In this document: piece by piece, positions 1 through 8,463 of the stretch | Layout: every line of letters starts with the position of its first letter | How positions within the stretch are numbered: position 1 is the stretch's first letter | Assembly: GCF_025421775.1 (NCBI RefSeq) | Contig: NZ_JAOEFX010000006.1 | Location: 283,621 to 347,620, forward strand | DNA from: Paenarthrobacter aurescens | GTDB taxonomy: Bacteria > Actinomycetota > Actinomycetes > Actinomycetales > Micrococcaceae | Reading direction: 5' to 3' | DNA: 64,000 nucleotides | Translations under genes and position numbers: made by a program | The notes under the pieces: model-generated | The model's database searches: none | Told to the model about the DNA's origin: nothing | Seen by the model: the letters and a program-made list of their open reading frames with translations, nothing else

Positions 1-1
1 G

Positions 2-397
2 CTTGGGATGCTCAATGTTGGCCTTCTGGACGCCTTCGTAGCTCTGGCGCCCGTCACCGATTTACCCCGGGCCTACAGGGAAGACCTGGGGGAGAGCGCG
101 GTAAAGGGGTTCATCGGTGACCACACAGAAGACCTGCCGGCCTTGCTGGAAAGGTACTCTCCTGTGCACCAGTTGCCTCTAGGGAAGCCCCTGCTCGTTG
201 TCCATGGTTCAGACGACCAAAGGGTCCCGGTTGACCATTCCAAGGAATACTGCGCCAAGGCCAAAAGTCTCGGCGACACAGTCGACTTCCGGCAGCTGTC
301 CCATTTGGACCATCTGCAAGCCATCAACCCGGAGGGCACGCATTGGCCGCAAGTGGTCGAATGGATGCAAGCCCGGCTGGTGGATCAGCCGACTTAG
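2..397 (+). CDS. alpha/beta hydrolase, C-terminal part (cut by window start)
   Basis: The reading frame is open from the first bases and ends with TAG at 395-397, so only the last ~130 residues are present. The visible part has the C-terminal layout of an alpha/beta hydrolase of the prolyl-oligopeptidase/dienelactone-hydrolase type. A strand-then-loop LLVVHGSDDQRVP would hold the triad Asp, and SHLDHL would hold the triad His. The nucleophile Ser lies before the window. An esterase or peptidase role cannot be told apart from this fragment. The next genes run in the opposite direction. Confidence 0.7.
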   Translation, partial: LGMLNVGLLDAFVALAPVTDLPRAYREDLGESAVKGFIGDHTEDLPALLERYSPVHQLPLGKPLLVVHGSDDQRVPVDHSKEYCAKAKSLGDTVDFRQLSHLDHLQAINPEGTHWPQVVEWMQARLVDQPT

Positions 398-440
398 AAC
401 GGGTATCGCCTGGGGAAAGCTGAGCGGGCGGATTCGCCGC

Positions 441-842
441 CTAGGCGTCGCCGGTTGAGCCTCCGGTGTTTCCCAGCAGCGACGCCAGGGTTTTCCAGCG
501 TGCGATCTCGCAGCCGTCGGTCCTGCTGAACTGGCTATGGACTTTGCGTCCACGGAACCATCCCGTCACTACGGCTACTTGCGGACCGCCGTACTGCTGC
601 GTGCAGATCCGGTCCGGCCGGGGTTCGGGGAAGAAGATCTCCTCGCCGAACTGCTCGACGGCGGCCAGCGCCGCAGGCGCGTCCGGCAAGTTCGAGTCCA
701 GTGAGTCGGGGTCCGGAGAGAGGAGGCCGGCGACGGACCGGAGGTGGAATTCGTGGCTCTCAGCGCCAGGTGCCTCGGTCAGCGTGACTGTGAGGTCGAC
801 GTCGTACTCGCTGTTGGGTGACTCGCTCGTGGGGGAAACCAT
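441..842 (-). CDS. SSI-like (subtilisin inhibitor-like) protein without signal peptide
   Basis: 133 residues. The second half (CTQQYGGP, then FSRTDGCEIARW) matches the C-terminal half of the Streptomyces subtilisin inhibitor fold and is clearly related to the lipoprotein at 1797-2306. The start at 842 has a GAAAGG ribosome site. The N-terminus is hydrophilic with no signal peptide or lipobox, so the product should stay in the cytoplasm. Of the four cysteines that form two disulfides in this family, only the second pair is kept; the positions of the first pair are replaced. At the position matching the inhibitor's reactive-site residue it carries Gln. It is the third gene of a leftward set (lipoprotein, glycosylase-like gene, this gene) with a 29-base gap. 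Family membership is well supported; inhibitor activity is not. Confidence 0.7.
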   Translation of the reverse strand: MVSPTSESPNSEYDVDLTVTLTEAPGAESHEFHLRSVAGLLSPDPDSLDSNLPDAPAALAAVEQFGEEIFFPEPRPDRICTQQYGGPQVAVVTGWFRGRKVHSQFSRTDGCEIARWKTLASLLGNTGGSTGDA

Positions 843-871
843 CGTTACCTTTCGCTGGTGGCGGCGGGTGC

Positions 872-1810
872 TCAGGCAGCCAAACCGCTCAGCTCGTCCA
901 AGAGCGGCCCCACTGCCTGTAGCACGCGGGTCCGCAACTCCTGGGATTCAGCCGCGAAGGCCCGCTGATATTCAACGTACTCGGCTTTGCCCTGCGGTGT
1001 CTCGATCCTGATAGGTGGGTAGCCCCATTCTTCGAGATCGTAGGGGGAGGCCTTCATGTCCATGGCGCGGATCCGCCACGACAACTCGAAGCAATCCATC
1101 ACCAGCTCGCTGGGCAGCGCAGGCGTCAGCTTGTAGGCCCACTTATAGAGGTCCATGTTGGCGTGCAGGCATCCCGGTTGCTCCATGGTCCGCTGGTTTT
1201 CCCGGGTGGGGGTGAGCTCGTTCAGCGGCACGGCGTCCGGAGTGTAGAAGCGAAAGGCGTCGAAGTGGGAGCAGCGGATACGGTTCTCTTCCACCACGGT
1301 GTCCGTACCCTCGCCGCCCAGCCTCAGCTTCAGGTATTCATGCCGCAGCTCGAACTTCTCCTGCCGGTACACCATGGCCCACTCGTGCAGGCCGAAGCAG
1401 CCGAACTGGGCGGGACGCTTCACTGTGCCGGCGAGGATGATTCCCGCGAAGCGGACGGCTTCGGCACGGTCGGCCAGGAAGCTGCTGCGGTCAAAGGTGA
1501 CCGCGGGCGTTCCCGCAGGCAGTCCGAGTGAGGCGAGTTCGCCGTCGTCGAGCGTTCGGTAGAACTTCCAGCCCGAGCGCTCAAGGGCGCGCACGCCGCT
1601 GAGGACCGCGCCGCCGCCGGGGTGCCACCGCAGCAATTGGCCCGGTTTTTGGGTGTAGTACGTGAAGAGGAAGTCCTCGACAGGGTGTTTCTTGCCGGCT
1701 GAGCGTCTGGCCAGATAGGGGTCCGCGTAGCGCGCGACCCTCGCGTGATGGGCTGCCTCCAGCCCGAGCCATTGCTCCTGGGGGAGGTGCTGCAGCCTAG
1801 AGGCCGCCAT
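872..1810 (-). CDS. conserved actinobacterial protein, often labelled 3-methyladenine DNA glycosylase
   Basis: About 312 residues from the ATG at 1810, the start chosen because the family-like sequence begins there (HLPQEQWLGLEAAHHARV). The frame stays open for 29 more codons upstream, but those overlap the preceding lipoprotein gene. Conserved-looking blocks are KKHPVEDFLFTYY and LLRWHPGGG near the N-terminus and HANMDLYKWAYKL later. Similar actinobacterial proteins are usually annotated as 3-methyladenine DNA glycosylase, but I see no motif that proves a glycosylase, so the name is a label only. The start overlaps the end of the upstream lipoprotein gene by 14 bases, which suggests translational coupling. 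Confidence 0.6.
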   Translation of the reverse strand: MAASRLQHLPQEQWLGLEAAHHARVARYADPYLARRSAGKKHPVEDFLFTYYTQKPGQLLRWHPGGGAVLSGVRALERSGWKFYRTLDDGELASLGLPAGTPAVTFDRSSFLADRAEAVRFAGIILAGTVKRPAQFGCFGLHEWAMVYRQEKFELRHEYLKLRLGGEGTDTVVEENRIRCSHFDAFRFYTPDAVPLNELTPTRENQRTMEQPGCLHANMDLYKWAYKLTPALPSELVMDCFELSWRIRAMDMKASPYDLEEWGYPPIRIETPQGKAEYVEYQRAFAAESQELRTRVLQAVGPLLDELSGLAA

Positions 1811-2306
1811 CAGATCCGAGGACGCTCTTGGCAGCGTCCCACAGCGCGATCTGGCAGCCGTCCGTCCGGCTGAACGCGGCTGTGACTTCCTTGCCATCCA
1901 CCGCGCCGGTCACCTTGGCAGTTGCCGGGCCGCCGTATTGCATGGTGCAGGCCTGGTCCGTCCGGGGTGGGGCAGGGCTCAGGATGGCGGGGCTGTTCTT
2001 GATGGACGTGCACGCTTCCGCAGCTGACGGGTGGTTGCTTTCGGCGGCCGGTGTGCCATCCGTGCAGACGAGGGTGAAGGTCTGGGGTGGGGCTTCCGGC
2101 GTTTCAATCAGCGTGATGGAGAGTTCGGCATTGCCTGCCCCGGTGGCTGCTGACGCGCTGGGAGTTGCGCTGCTGCTTGAGGGGGCCGACGACGACGGTG
2201 CCTGCGTTGCGCTGCCCGTCGAACCTGGCGATGGGGTGCCTGAGCATGCGGCGAGGCCAGCGACGGCCAGGACTGCCAACAAGTACCGAACAAATCGCGT
2301 GCGCAT
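1797..2306 (-). CDS. lipoprotein with SSI-like protease-inhibitor domain
   Basis: 169 residues. The N-terminus has a signal peptide ending in a lipobox LAAC (residues about 18-21), then a Ser/Ala/Pro-rich linker to about residue 55, then a Streptomyces-subtilisin-inhibitor-like domain. All four cysteines of that fold are present (LVC, EAC, QAC, DGC). The stretch CTMQYGGP lines up with CPMVYDP of the classical inhibitor and keeps Met at the reactive-site P1 position. It is therefore a plausible membrane-anchored inhibitor of subtilisin-like proteases outside the cell. It is the first gene of a leftward operon that also holds a second SSI-like protein lacking a signal peptide. Confidence 0.75.
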   Translation of the reverse strand: MRTRFVRYLLAVLAVAGLAACSGTPSPGSTGSATQAPSSSAPSSSSATPSASAATGAGNAELSITLIETPEAPPQTFTLVCTDGTPAAESNHPSAAEACTSIKNSPAILSPAPPRTDQACTMQYGGPATAKVTGAVDGKEVTAAFSRTDGCQIALWDAAKSVLGSDGGL

Positions 2307-2424
2307 GGAATCTCCTAGGTTGCGTCCATTTTACGTGGCACTTTTGGTGCCCGCCTCTGTGTCCGCTTCCAGCAGACCACTGGGGCTGTGCGCTTGGCTA
2401 GGGAAACTGGCTGTCGGTTTGGTA

Positions 2425-2892
2425 TCAGGTTGAGCTGCCGCGTTGGGTTGCCGCGATCAGCCCGGTCATGGCCTGGTGGAGTTCGGCCACTTCCTCGCGG
2501 CTTAGCTGCAGGCGTTCGCGGATGGCGCCGGGCACGGCGGTGGCCTGCTCACGGAGGGCAGCCCCTTTCTCCGTCAGCGTGATGGCCAAGGCGCGTTCGT
2601 TGCCTGGGACGCGCTCCCGGGTTACCAGCTGGGCCTCCTCGAGGCGTCTCAGCAGGGGTGACAGCGTGGCGGGGTCATGGAGGAGGGCATCGCTGATGTC
2701 CTTGAGTGTGCGCGGACTCCGTTCCCAGAGCGCCAGCATGACCAAGTACTGCGGATGGGTCAACCCAAGCTTCTCCAGTACAGGCTTGTAGACACCCACT
2801 ACGCTCCGCGACGCCACGGTGAGGGCGAAGCACAGTTGGCGCTCCAGCAGGAGGTCATCGGTTTCCTGGGTCGTACCGCTGACAGTGGTCAT
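2425..2892 (-). CDS. MarR-family regulator, OhrR-like
   Basis: 155 residues with a MarR winged helix-turn-helix (about 35-130) including the basic wing (TRERVPGNERALAITLTEKG). The N-terminal LERQLCFALTVASR block places a Cys (about residue 21) where OhrR proteins keep their peroxide-sensing cysteine. By family it would be a repressor released on organic-peroxide oxidation. The start is set by an AGGAGGG site just upstream of ATG 2892. It is divergent from the small gene at 2978, and two TAGYGTACTA repeats lie between them. No ohr peroxidase gene is visible nearby, so the regulated partner is unclear. Confidence 0.85.
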   Translation of the reverse strand: MTTVSGTTQETDDLLLERQLCFALTVASRSVVGVYKPVLEKLGLTHPQYLVMLALWERSPRTLKDISDALLHDPATLSPLLRRLEEAQLVTRERVPGNERALAITLTEKGAALREQATAVPGAIRERLQLSREEVAELHQAMTGLIAATQRGSST

Positions 2893-2913
2893 GGGTCCCT
2901 CCTGCTGGTTAGT

Positions 2914-2938
2914 TAGTGTACTAATGATTAGCGTACTA
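2914..2938. promoter_or_regulatory. candidate operator pair for the OhrR-like regulator
   Basis: TAGTGTACTA (2914-2923) and TAGCGTACTA (2929-2938) are near-identical, individually near-palindromic and 15 bases apart. They lie in the short divergent region between the OhrR-like gene and the small gene at 2978. This is typical of an autoregulatory MarR operator; binding is inferred. Confidence 0.55.
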
Positions 2939-2977
2939 TGGAGATGTTGAAGCGTCTAAAAAAGGAGTCGATCCAGC

Positions 2978-3202
2978 GTGGCAAAGGAATCCTTCACCCG
3001 GAAGTTCATGCGCGCCACAGGGAAGTTCAGGGTCGTCTTCGGCCCCGCGCACAGCAGTTCCCTCGACCACGAAATGACCGAGGCCAACCGGAAGCTGCTG
3101 GCCCAGCGCCAGGCCGAGACCCAGCAGTGGGAAACGCTGCGCCGTCCGGATGGCAGCACCTACGTGGTGCCCCGCAACCCGGACGACAAGTCGCTGCGGT
3201 AA
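2978..3202 (+). CDS. small conserved hypothetical protein (74 aa)
   Basis: Starts with GTG at 2978 after an AAAGGAG site. The protein is basic at the N-terminus (FTRKFMRATGKFR), then VVFGPAHSS, a charged Gln/Glu-rich middle, and DGSTYVVPRNPDD near the C-terminus. There are no membrane segments and no cysteines. The next gene (3301-3531) encodes a protein with the same VFGPA block and a comparable Y-x-V-x-x-N-x-DP ending, so the two look like distant paralogs. I do not recognise a function. Its position opposite the OhrR-like gene, sharing the operator, suggests peroxide-linked control. Confidence 0.65.
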   Translation: MAKESFTRKFMRATGKFRVVFGPAHSSSLDHEMTEANRKLLAQRQAETQQWETLRRPDGSTYVVPRNPDDKSLR

Positions 3203-3300
3203 GCGTTCTTTCACGGATTTTGGGCGTAAAATTGCCTCACTGAACGGCACGCACTGGCCCTGCCGCTCTTTCTCTCCGGTAAGAAAGGAGGTGGAAGAAC

Positions 3301-3531
3301 ATGGGACGCAAGTTGGAGGGATTCCAGCATGTGACCGAACGGCTGCAGTCCGTTTTTGGACCGGCTACCCACGGTGACACAGACAGCCCGGTGCTGCACA
3401 AGCACGACGACTTTGAGACAGCCTCAGAGGCGGACTTGAAGAACTTCGACGTCGAGACCGATTCCGAAGGCCATCACTACGCCGTCCGGAACAACGATCC
3501 CGGCCCGACCTCAACTGACTACAGCGTATAG
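3301..3531 (+). CDS. small conserved hypothetical protein (76 aa)
   Basis: ATG 3301 follows a very strong AAAGGAGGTGG site. The protein is acidic and hydrophilic, with LQSVFGPATHGDTDS near residue 20 and GHHYAVRNNDPGP near the end. It shares the VFGPA block and general layout with the 74-residue product of the gene just upstream, 98 bases away. No known domain is recognised. A soluble stress- or growth-related small protein is possible, but nothing in the sequence proves it. Confidence 0.65.
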   Translation: MGRKLEGFQHVTERLQSVFGPATHGDTDSPVLHKHDDFETASEADLKNFDVETDSEGHHYAVRNNDPGPTSTDYSV

Positions 3532-3637
3532 GTGCTTTGTCCTTGACCCTTGCCCGCCTCACGTGCCACTGTTGAGCAGCTAATCAGCATGCTTATTATG
3601 CGAGTGTGCGGTTTACTGCTGGGGAAAGAGGCCTTCT

Positions 3638-3997
3638 ATGAGTTTTCAGGATGATGCTGCAAGGATCCCCGCGGGGTCTGAGCCAAAGGAGCGGGTGGCA
3701 ACGCCGCCCGTAGCAGGGAACAGCAGGCCAACCCGCACTGCTGCCCTATGGGTGGCGGTGGCTGTTGGCTTGGTGGTCCTGGTAATGCTGATCGTGTTCT
3801 TCGTTCAGAACCAGGACATGATCACGGTCCGCTTCTTCGGGCTGCAGGGAACCCTCGCGCTCGGAACCACGCTCTTTATCGCGGCTGTGGGTGGCGGTGT
3901 ACTGGTGGCCTTGGCCGGCGGTGCCAGGATCCTCCAGCTCAGGATAACCAACCATCGCCGCAAGAAGGCCGTAGGAGGGCCGGGAGAGCGACTCTAG
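3638..3997 (+). CDS. LapA-like (DUF1049) membrane protein
   Basis: 119 residues: a hydrophilic N-terminus of ~32 residues, a first membrane helix (about 34-56), the conserved QNQDMITVRFFG segment, a second helix (about 68-92), and a basic tail (RITNHRRKKAV). This is the LapA/DUF1049 layout, found in lipopolysaccharide-assembly protein LapA of E. coli and widely in Gram-positives, where its role is unknown. A long perfect hairpin follows the stop codon. Confidence 0.75.
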   Translation: MSFQDDAARIPAGSEPKERVATPPVAGNSRPTRTAALWVAVAVGLVVLVMLIVFFVQNQDMITVRFFGLQGTLALGTTLFIAAVGGGVLVALAGGARILQLRITNHRRKKAVGGPGERL

Positions 3998-4008
3998 CAC
4001 TGGCACTT

Positions 4009-4052
4009 AATTGCGGAAGGACCGGAGCGCTTGCTCCGGTCCTTCCGCAATT
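4009..4052 (+). terminator. strong hairpin terminator after the LapA-like gene
   Basis: A perfect 20-base-pair stem (arms 4009-4028 and 4033-4052) with a GCTT loop begins 11 bases after the stop at 3997. The downstream strand continues TTTAATC. The core resembles the hairpin at 9056-9087. Confidence 0.8.
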
Positions 4053-4109
4053 TAATCCCGACGGCGGCACTCCCTGACGACGTTCAGTCCGCCGGGGTGG
4101 TTGGCCGTC

Positions 4110-4409
4110 TTAGCCTTCGCAGTCAGTGCAGTAGGCGACGCCATCTTTTTCGCGGGCAATCTGCGAGCGGTGGCGGACCAGGAAACAAGAGTTACAGGTG
4201 AACTCGTCGTTTGCCTGCGGAATGACCTGGATGACCAGCTCTTCGGCGACGATTTCGCCGCCGGGGCCGTTGGCGTCAAGGCCGTCAGTTTCGTCCAGTT
4301 CCAGCACGACGCTCTTGGCCGTGGGGGCGCTGGCGGATTGAAGAGCCTGGAGGGATTGCTCCTGGTTCTCTTTTACATCGGTACGGAGTTCGTCGTAATC
4401 GGCTGCCAC
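4110..4409 (-). CDS. DUF4193 family protein
   Basis: 99 residues starting with GTG at 4409. Typical DUF4193 layout: MAADYDELR start, a Glu/Asp-rich middle, and a C-terminal metal-binding-like pair of CxxC motifs (CNSCFLV and CTDCEG). The family is conserved across Actinobacteria with no assigned function. It has a monocistronic appearance: a terminator of the GH3 operon lies upstream and the LapA terminator faces it downstream. Confidence 0.8.
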   Translation of the reverse strand: MAADYDELRTDVKENQEQSLQALQSASAPTAKSVVLELDETDGLDANGPGGEIVAEELVIQVIPQANDEFTCNSCFLVRHRSQIAREKDGVAYCTDCEG

Positions 4410-4502
4410 TTTTTAATGCCTCTTCGTGTTAGGGGGTTACCGGGTATGCAACGTACAGCATGCCACGAAAATTCCATACCATACCCCAGTTCTACCGCTT
4501 GT

Positions 4503-4558
4503 GGCGAAAACCACGTGTGTGGCGGCCCAAAAAAGCCGCCACACACGGTGGTTTTGCC
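4503..4558 (-). terminator. hairpin terminator of the GH3 beta-glucosidase operon
   Basis: Arms 4503-4526 and 4535-4558 pair over 13 consecutive bases near the loop (CGTGTGTGGCGGC) and, after a one-base slip, further out. The loop reads as a T-run on the minus strand. It sits 6 bases past the beta-glucosidase stop. Confidence 0.75.
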
Positions 4559-4564
4559 CGTGTA

Positions 4565-7060
4565 TTACCGAAGTTCGATGTCCAAAGACTGGAACTCGTC
4601 GGCCGCGTGGCGACCCACCAGCAGACGGAACGTGCCCCGCTCAAACTGCCAGCCGCCGTCGTAATGTGCAAACGCCCTGGCGGGGACGCGTATTTCCACG
4701 CTCTCCGTGCCGGCCGGGGCCAGGTGCGTTCCTGCAAAGCCGGCGAGCCACCGGATGGGGCGGTCAACGGCGGATTCTGCCCGCTCCACGTAGACCTGCA
4801 CCACTTCGCGTCCGGTACGCGTACCAGTGTTCTTGACGGGCACATGGACCACAACATCGTTTCCGGCAGTGACTGCCTGGGGTGCGTGCGCTGTGCCGAG
4901 CTCGAAGGTGGTGTAACCCAGCCCGAAGCCGAATGGCAGGGCAGGAGCTGCGCCGCCTTCGGCTACCTGCTTCAGCCACGCGCGGTAGCCGATATGAATT
5001 CCCTCGGAGTACACCACCTTGCCTTCAGTCGGCGTGGTGTTAAGGACGGGAACGTCTGCCAGCGCTGTCGGCCACGTGGTGGGAAGGCGGCCGCCCGGCT
5101 CTTCGATGCCCAGCAGGATATCGGCGATGGCGCTGCCGAATTCCTGTCCGCCGAACCAGCCCAACAGCACCGCATCCACGGTGTCCAGCCACGGCATCAG
5201 CACAGGCGAACCGGAGTTCACCACAACCACCGTGCGGGGGTTGGCCGCCGCGACAGCCTCCACCAGCTGGTTCTGGTAACCGGGGAGGTCCAGGTCCTTG
5301 CGGTCGAATCCTTCCGACTCGATGGCGGCGTTGGTGCCCACCACAACCACGGCGACGTCGGAAGCCCGGGCAGCGTGCACGGCCGCGTCAATCTCGGCCT
5401 GAGGATCCGAAACCACAGTTTCCTCACCCAACAGGATGGCCGTGAACGGGATGACCTGTTCCTTGGGCAACTGATATTCGGCTTCGATCCGAACGCTTTG
5501 GCCTGCCGTGGTTTCGATGGCGTGGACGGTCTTGGGGGGATCGAACAGTGCCGCGCCCAGGACCTCGGTGTCGTCCTCAAGTTCGCTGTTGAAGACTTCC
5601 GTGCCGTCAAGGACAAAGCGGATACGGCCCACGGTACCGACGCCCAGGTGGTGGACACCTGCTGTTTCGGCAGTCCAGTCCGCTTCCATTCGGATGGAGG
5701 CCGCGCCGTCGGGAATTCCGATCCCGAACCAGATCAGGTGTGAGGCCAGGCGGTCTTCGCCGGAAATTTCAGTGCCTTCCGCAGCGAGGAAGGTCACGCG
5801 GATTCCGGGCACGCCGGAAACGGGGTTGTGGAGGGACTCCCGGGGGAAGGCCTGGATGCCCTCGGCAACCTTGGCGCCGCGCGCGTAGGTGACCCTGACG
5901 TCGTCGGGCAGCGCCTTCCGCAGCCCCGCGAGCGGGGAGACGGTGTACTTGGGCATCACGGTGGCGCTGCCGCCGCCCTGCGTGCGCGCTTCATCGGCGT
6001 TGTGGCCGATCACAGCCACGCTCGTGAGCGTCCTGGCATCCAACGGGAGGAGGCCCTTGTTACGGACCAGCACGGCGCCGCGCACAGCGACTTCACGCGC
6101 GACGGCGGCACCGTTCAGTTCGGTGGGGAGCTGGGTGACGGCAGGTTCGAAACCTTCGAGCGAGCCCACACGTGCAGCGAGCCGGAGGATGCGGGTGACC
6201 TTTTCAAGGATCGCGTCCTTGCTCACGCGGCCATCGTTGACGGCGGCAAGGAGCTTGGGGCCCCAGTGGCCTACAGGACCGGGCATTTCCAAGTCCTGGT
6301 GGGCATTGGCGGCGTCGATGGAGCGCACGCCGGTCCAGTCGGACACCACCACGCCGTCGAAGCCCCATTCGGTGGACAGTGGGGTTTCGAGCAGCTTGTT
6401 CTCGCTGGCGGTGGTGCCGTTGATGGAGTTGTACGAGCTCATGACCAGCCAGGCGCGGGCTTCGGTGATGGCGTCCTCGAACGCTGCCAGGTAGAGCTCC
6501 CGCAGCGGACGCTCGTCCACTACGGAATCCGCGGTGAAGCGCTCGGTTTCGGCTTCGTTGGCCAAGTAGTGCTTGGGCGTCGCGCCAACACCCATGGACT
6601 GGACGCCGGCCACGTACCCGGCGGCCATGGTTGCGGTCAGCCGGGGGTCCTCGCTCATGCATTCAAAGTGGCGACCGCCCAGCGGGGAACGGTGCAGGTT
6701 GATGGTGGGGCCAAGAACGGCGTGGATACCCTTGCGGCGGGCCTCCTGGCCCAGGACCTGGCCGTAGCGGTGGGCCGTTTCGACGCTCCACGTCGCGGAC
6801 AAAGCGGACGACGACGGCAGGGAGACTGAGTCGTGCCGCTCGTCGAAGTCTTCGCCGCGGACACCCGCAGGGCCATCCGACATGACAACGCGGGTGAGGC
6901 CGATTTCGGGAATTGAGTGGGTGGACCAGACGTCCGCACCCGTCAGCAGTTGGATCTGCTGTTCAAGGGAAAGGCTCTGAGCGAGTTCGCGGATCCGTGC
7001 CTCGGCGTCCGGTGCTCCCGTTTGTGGTGCTGTGACAGCGGCCGAAAGTGCTGGATTCAT
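4565..7060 (-). CDS. GH3 beta-glucosidase with PA14 insert
   Basis: 831 residues, usual length for the PA14-containing GH3 subfamily. Domain order: (beta/alpha)8 domain (about 20-310) with the nucleophile Asp about 241 in VVVSDW and the KHY substrate motif at 163-165; alpha/beta sandwich; PA14 carbohydrate-binding insert (about 410-520); fibronectin-III-like C-terminal domain (about 740-815). No signal peptide is visible, so it should act in the cytoplasm on imported beta-glucosides. The start overlaps the transporter stop (TAATG) and has an AAGGAG site, so the two genes are translationally coupled. A divergent TetR gene probably controls them. Confidence 0.92.
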   Translation of the reverse strand: MNPALSAAVTAPQTGAPDAEARIRELAQSLSLEQQIQLLTGADVWSTHSIPEIGLTRVVMSDGPAGVRGEDFDERHDSVSLPSSSALSATWSVETAHRYGQVLGQEARRKGIHAVLGPTINLHRSPLGGRHFECMSEDPRLTATMAAGYVAGVQSMGVGATPKHYLANEAETERFTADSVVDERPLRELYLAAFEDAITEARAWLVMSSYNSINGTTASENKLLETPLSTEWGFDGVVVSDWTGVRSIDAANAHQDLEMPGPVGHWGPKLLAAVNDGRVSKDAILEKVTRILRLAARVGSLEGFEPAVTQLPTELNGAAVAREVAVRGAVLVRNKGLLPLDARTLTSVAVIGHNADEARTQGGGSATVMPKYTVSPLAGLRKALPDDVRVTYARGAKVAEGIQAFPRESLHNPVSGVPGIRVTFLAAEGTEISGEDRLASHLIWFGIGIPDGAASIRMEADWTAETAGVHHLGVGTVGRIRFVLDGTEVFNSELEDDTEVLGAALFDPPKTVHAIETTAGQSVRIEAEYQLPKEQVIPFTAILLGEETVVSDPQAEIDAAVHAARASDVAVVVVGTNAAIESEGFDRKDLDLPGYQNQLVEAVAAANPRTVVVVNSGSPVLMPWLDTVDAVLLGWFGGQEFGSAIADILLGIEEPGGRLPTTWPTALADVPVLNTTPTEGKVVYSEGIHIGYRAWLKQVAEGGAAPALPFGFGLGYTTFELGTAHAPQAVTAGNDVVVHVPVKNTGTRTGREVVQVYVERAESAVDRPIRWLAGFAGTHLAPAGTESVEIRVPARAFAHYDGGWQFERGTFRLLVGRHAADEFQSLDIELR

Positions 7061-8331
7061 TATTTGACTCCTTTGATTCGTGTGACGAGGAGGGCTCCGA
7101 TGATGCCGACAACCGCACCTCCGAGGAACAGTGCCGGGTATCCACCCAGAGCGATAACAGGGAAAGCGATTGCAGGCACCAGGGATTGGGGGAGGGCTTG
7201 GGCAATGTTGAAGACACCGAAGGTCTTGGCATTTTCTGACTGGTCACTGGGCAGCAAGTCGGTAATGAGGGCTACATCCACGGCACTGAAGACGCCGAGG
7301 CCCAAGCCCAGGATTCCTTGGCCCACCAGAACCTGGCCGGTGTCGGAACTGGTAGCGATGATCACCAGGCCGCCCATCATGATGAGGGCAGAGATGATGA
7401 CCATGCTTTTGCGCTTGCCAAGACGGTCGCTGATCCAGCCACCGGCAAGGCTGGTGATGACGGTGCCGGCAGAGCTGACCAAGGTTGCTTGGAACACCAG
7501 GCTGGTGACCTGCGTTTCGGCGACGTGGAGGTGGTCCGTGAAGAAGTAGGGCAAGTAGAGAAGGCCGGCGCAATAGCCCACGTAGACCAAGAACTTGGTG
7601 ACCCAGGCCCACCCAAGGCCGGGGTGATCCTTGGGGTTGAAGTAGAAGGAACCGAGGATTTCCTTGAAATTCAGCGGTGCCGGTTTCTTGGTGAGAACCC
7701 GGTCCTTGAAGGTGAAGGCGAAGGCAATCGCTATTGCCGTGCCTACGATTCCGGGGACTACGGCCATCTGCAGGGCGGTCTCAAACATTTGCGCGAAGAA
7801 TGCCGCCGCCACGAGGCCGATGGGCAACGTCATGCCGATGAGGCCGGAAAGGCGTCCGCGCTCCGCCGGGGCAGCTTGATCGGGAAGGGTCGCGACCAGG
7901 GCGGCCAGGGCGGCGTTGTAGCTCAGCTGCGCTACAACCCAAGCCGCAAGGACGGCCCCGACGTCGGTGGCCGAACCCAGGAAGAAAAGTGCTGCAAGGC
8001 CGATGAGGGAGCCGCCCACAATCCACGGTTTGCGCATCCCGAAGCGGGACGTGGTCCGGTCGCTGAGCCGGCCAAAGAACGGGTTGGCGAGCAAAGCGAC
8101 AGCCGCTCCGACGCCTGCCACGAGGCTGAGTGCGCCCGCCCGGGTATCCGGGGTGGTGATTTCTGAAACCTTGATGGCGAGGACTACCAGGGCCGGGGCG
8201 AGGACGGCCATCCAAAGCCCAGCGCTCGCGATAGGCATTCCGATGACGTAGGCGCGTGGTGCCGGGCCGATTGCCGCAGTCTTTGGCTCGGCACTGGAGA
8301 CCGGAGCCTGTTGGGTGATATCGAGGGCCAC
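7060..8331 (-). CDS. MFS sugar transporter (beta-glucoside uptake likely)
   Basis: About 423 residues with roughly 12 membrane segments and the MFS loop motif GRLSDRTTSRFGMRKP after helix 2, repeated in weaker form as GWISDRLGKRK in the second half. I prefer the GTG at 8331, which follows AGGAGG, though the spacing is short (4 bases); an in-frame ATG at 8388 would add 19 residues without an obvious ribosome site. It is cotranscribed with the intracellular GH3 beta-glucosidase (1-base overlap), so import of a beta-glucoside is the natural role. Substrate is inferred from context only. Confidence 0.82.
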   Translation of the reverse strand: MALDITQQAPVSSAEPKTAAIGPAPRAYVIGMPIASAGLWMAVLAPALVVLAIKVSEITTPDTRAGALSLVAGVGAAVALLANPFFGRLSDRTTSRFGMRKPWIVGGSLIGLAALFFLGSATDVGAVLAAWVVAQLSYNAALAALVATLPDQAAPAERGRLSGLIGMTLPIGLVAAAFFAQMFETALQMAVVPGIVGTAIAIAFAFTFKDRVLTKKPAPLNFKEILGSFYFNPKDHPGLGWAWVTKFLVYVGYCAGLLYLPYFFTDHLHVAETQVTSLVFQATLVSSAGTVITSLAGGWISDRLGKRKSMVIISALIMMGGLVIIATSSDTGQVLVGQGILGLGLGVFSAVDVALITDLLPSDQSENAKTFGVFNIAQALPQSLVPAIAFPVIALGGYPALFLGGAVVGIIGALLVTRIKGVK

Positions 8332-8463
8332 ATTGCCTCCTGTGAACGGTGACCCACCGTTGGGTCTCTGCAAAGACTGTAGCGGCAAAAATCGAGTCTG
8401 ACTAGGTTTTCGCGAAATATGTCGAGTGGCACTGGGCTTTGGAGTGTGAAATAGACTGACTCA

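Noticed and set aside
4460..5743. 427-codon open frame antisense to the GH3 gene
   Set aside because: Shadow of the beta-glucosidase; no ribosome site and no domain.
8390..8463. TetR operator from GTCTGACTA/AGACTGACT elements
   Set aside because: The two copies match only imperfectly as an inverted pair, so I do not list an operator as a feature.
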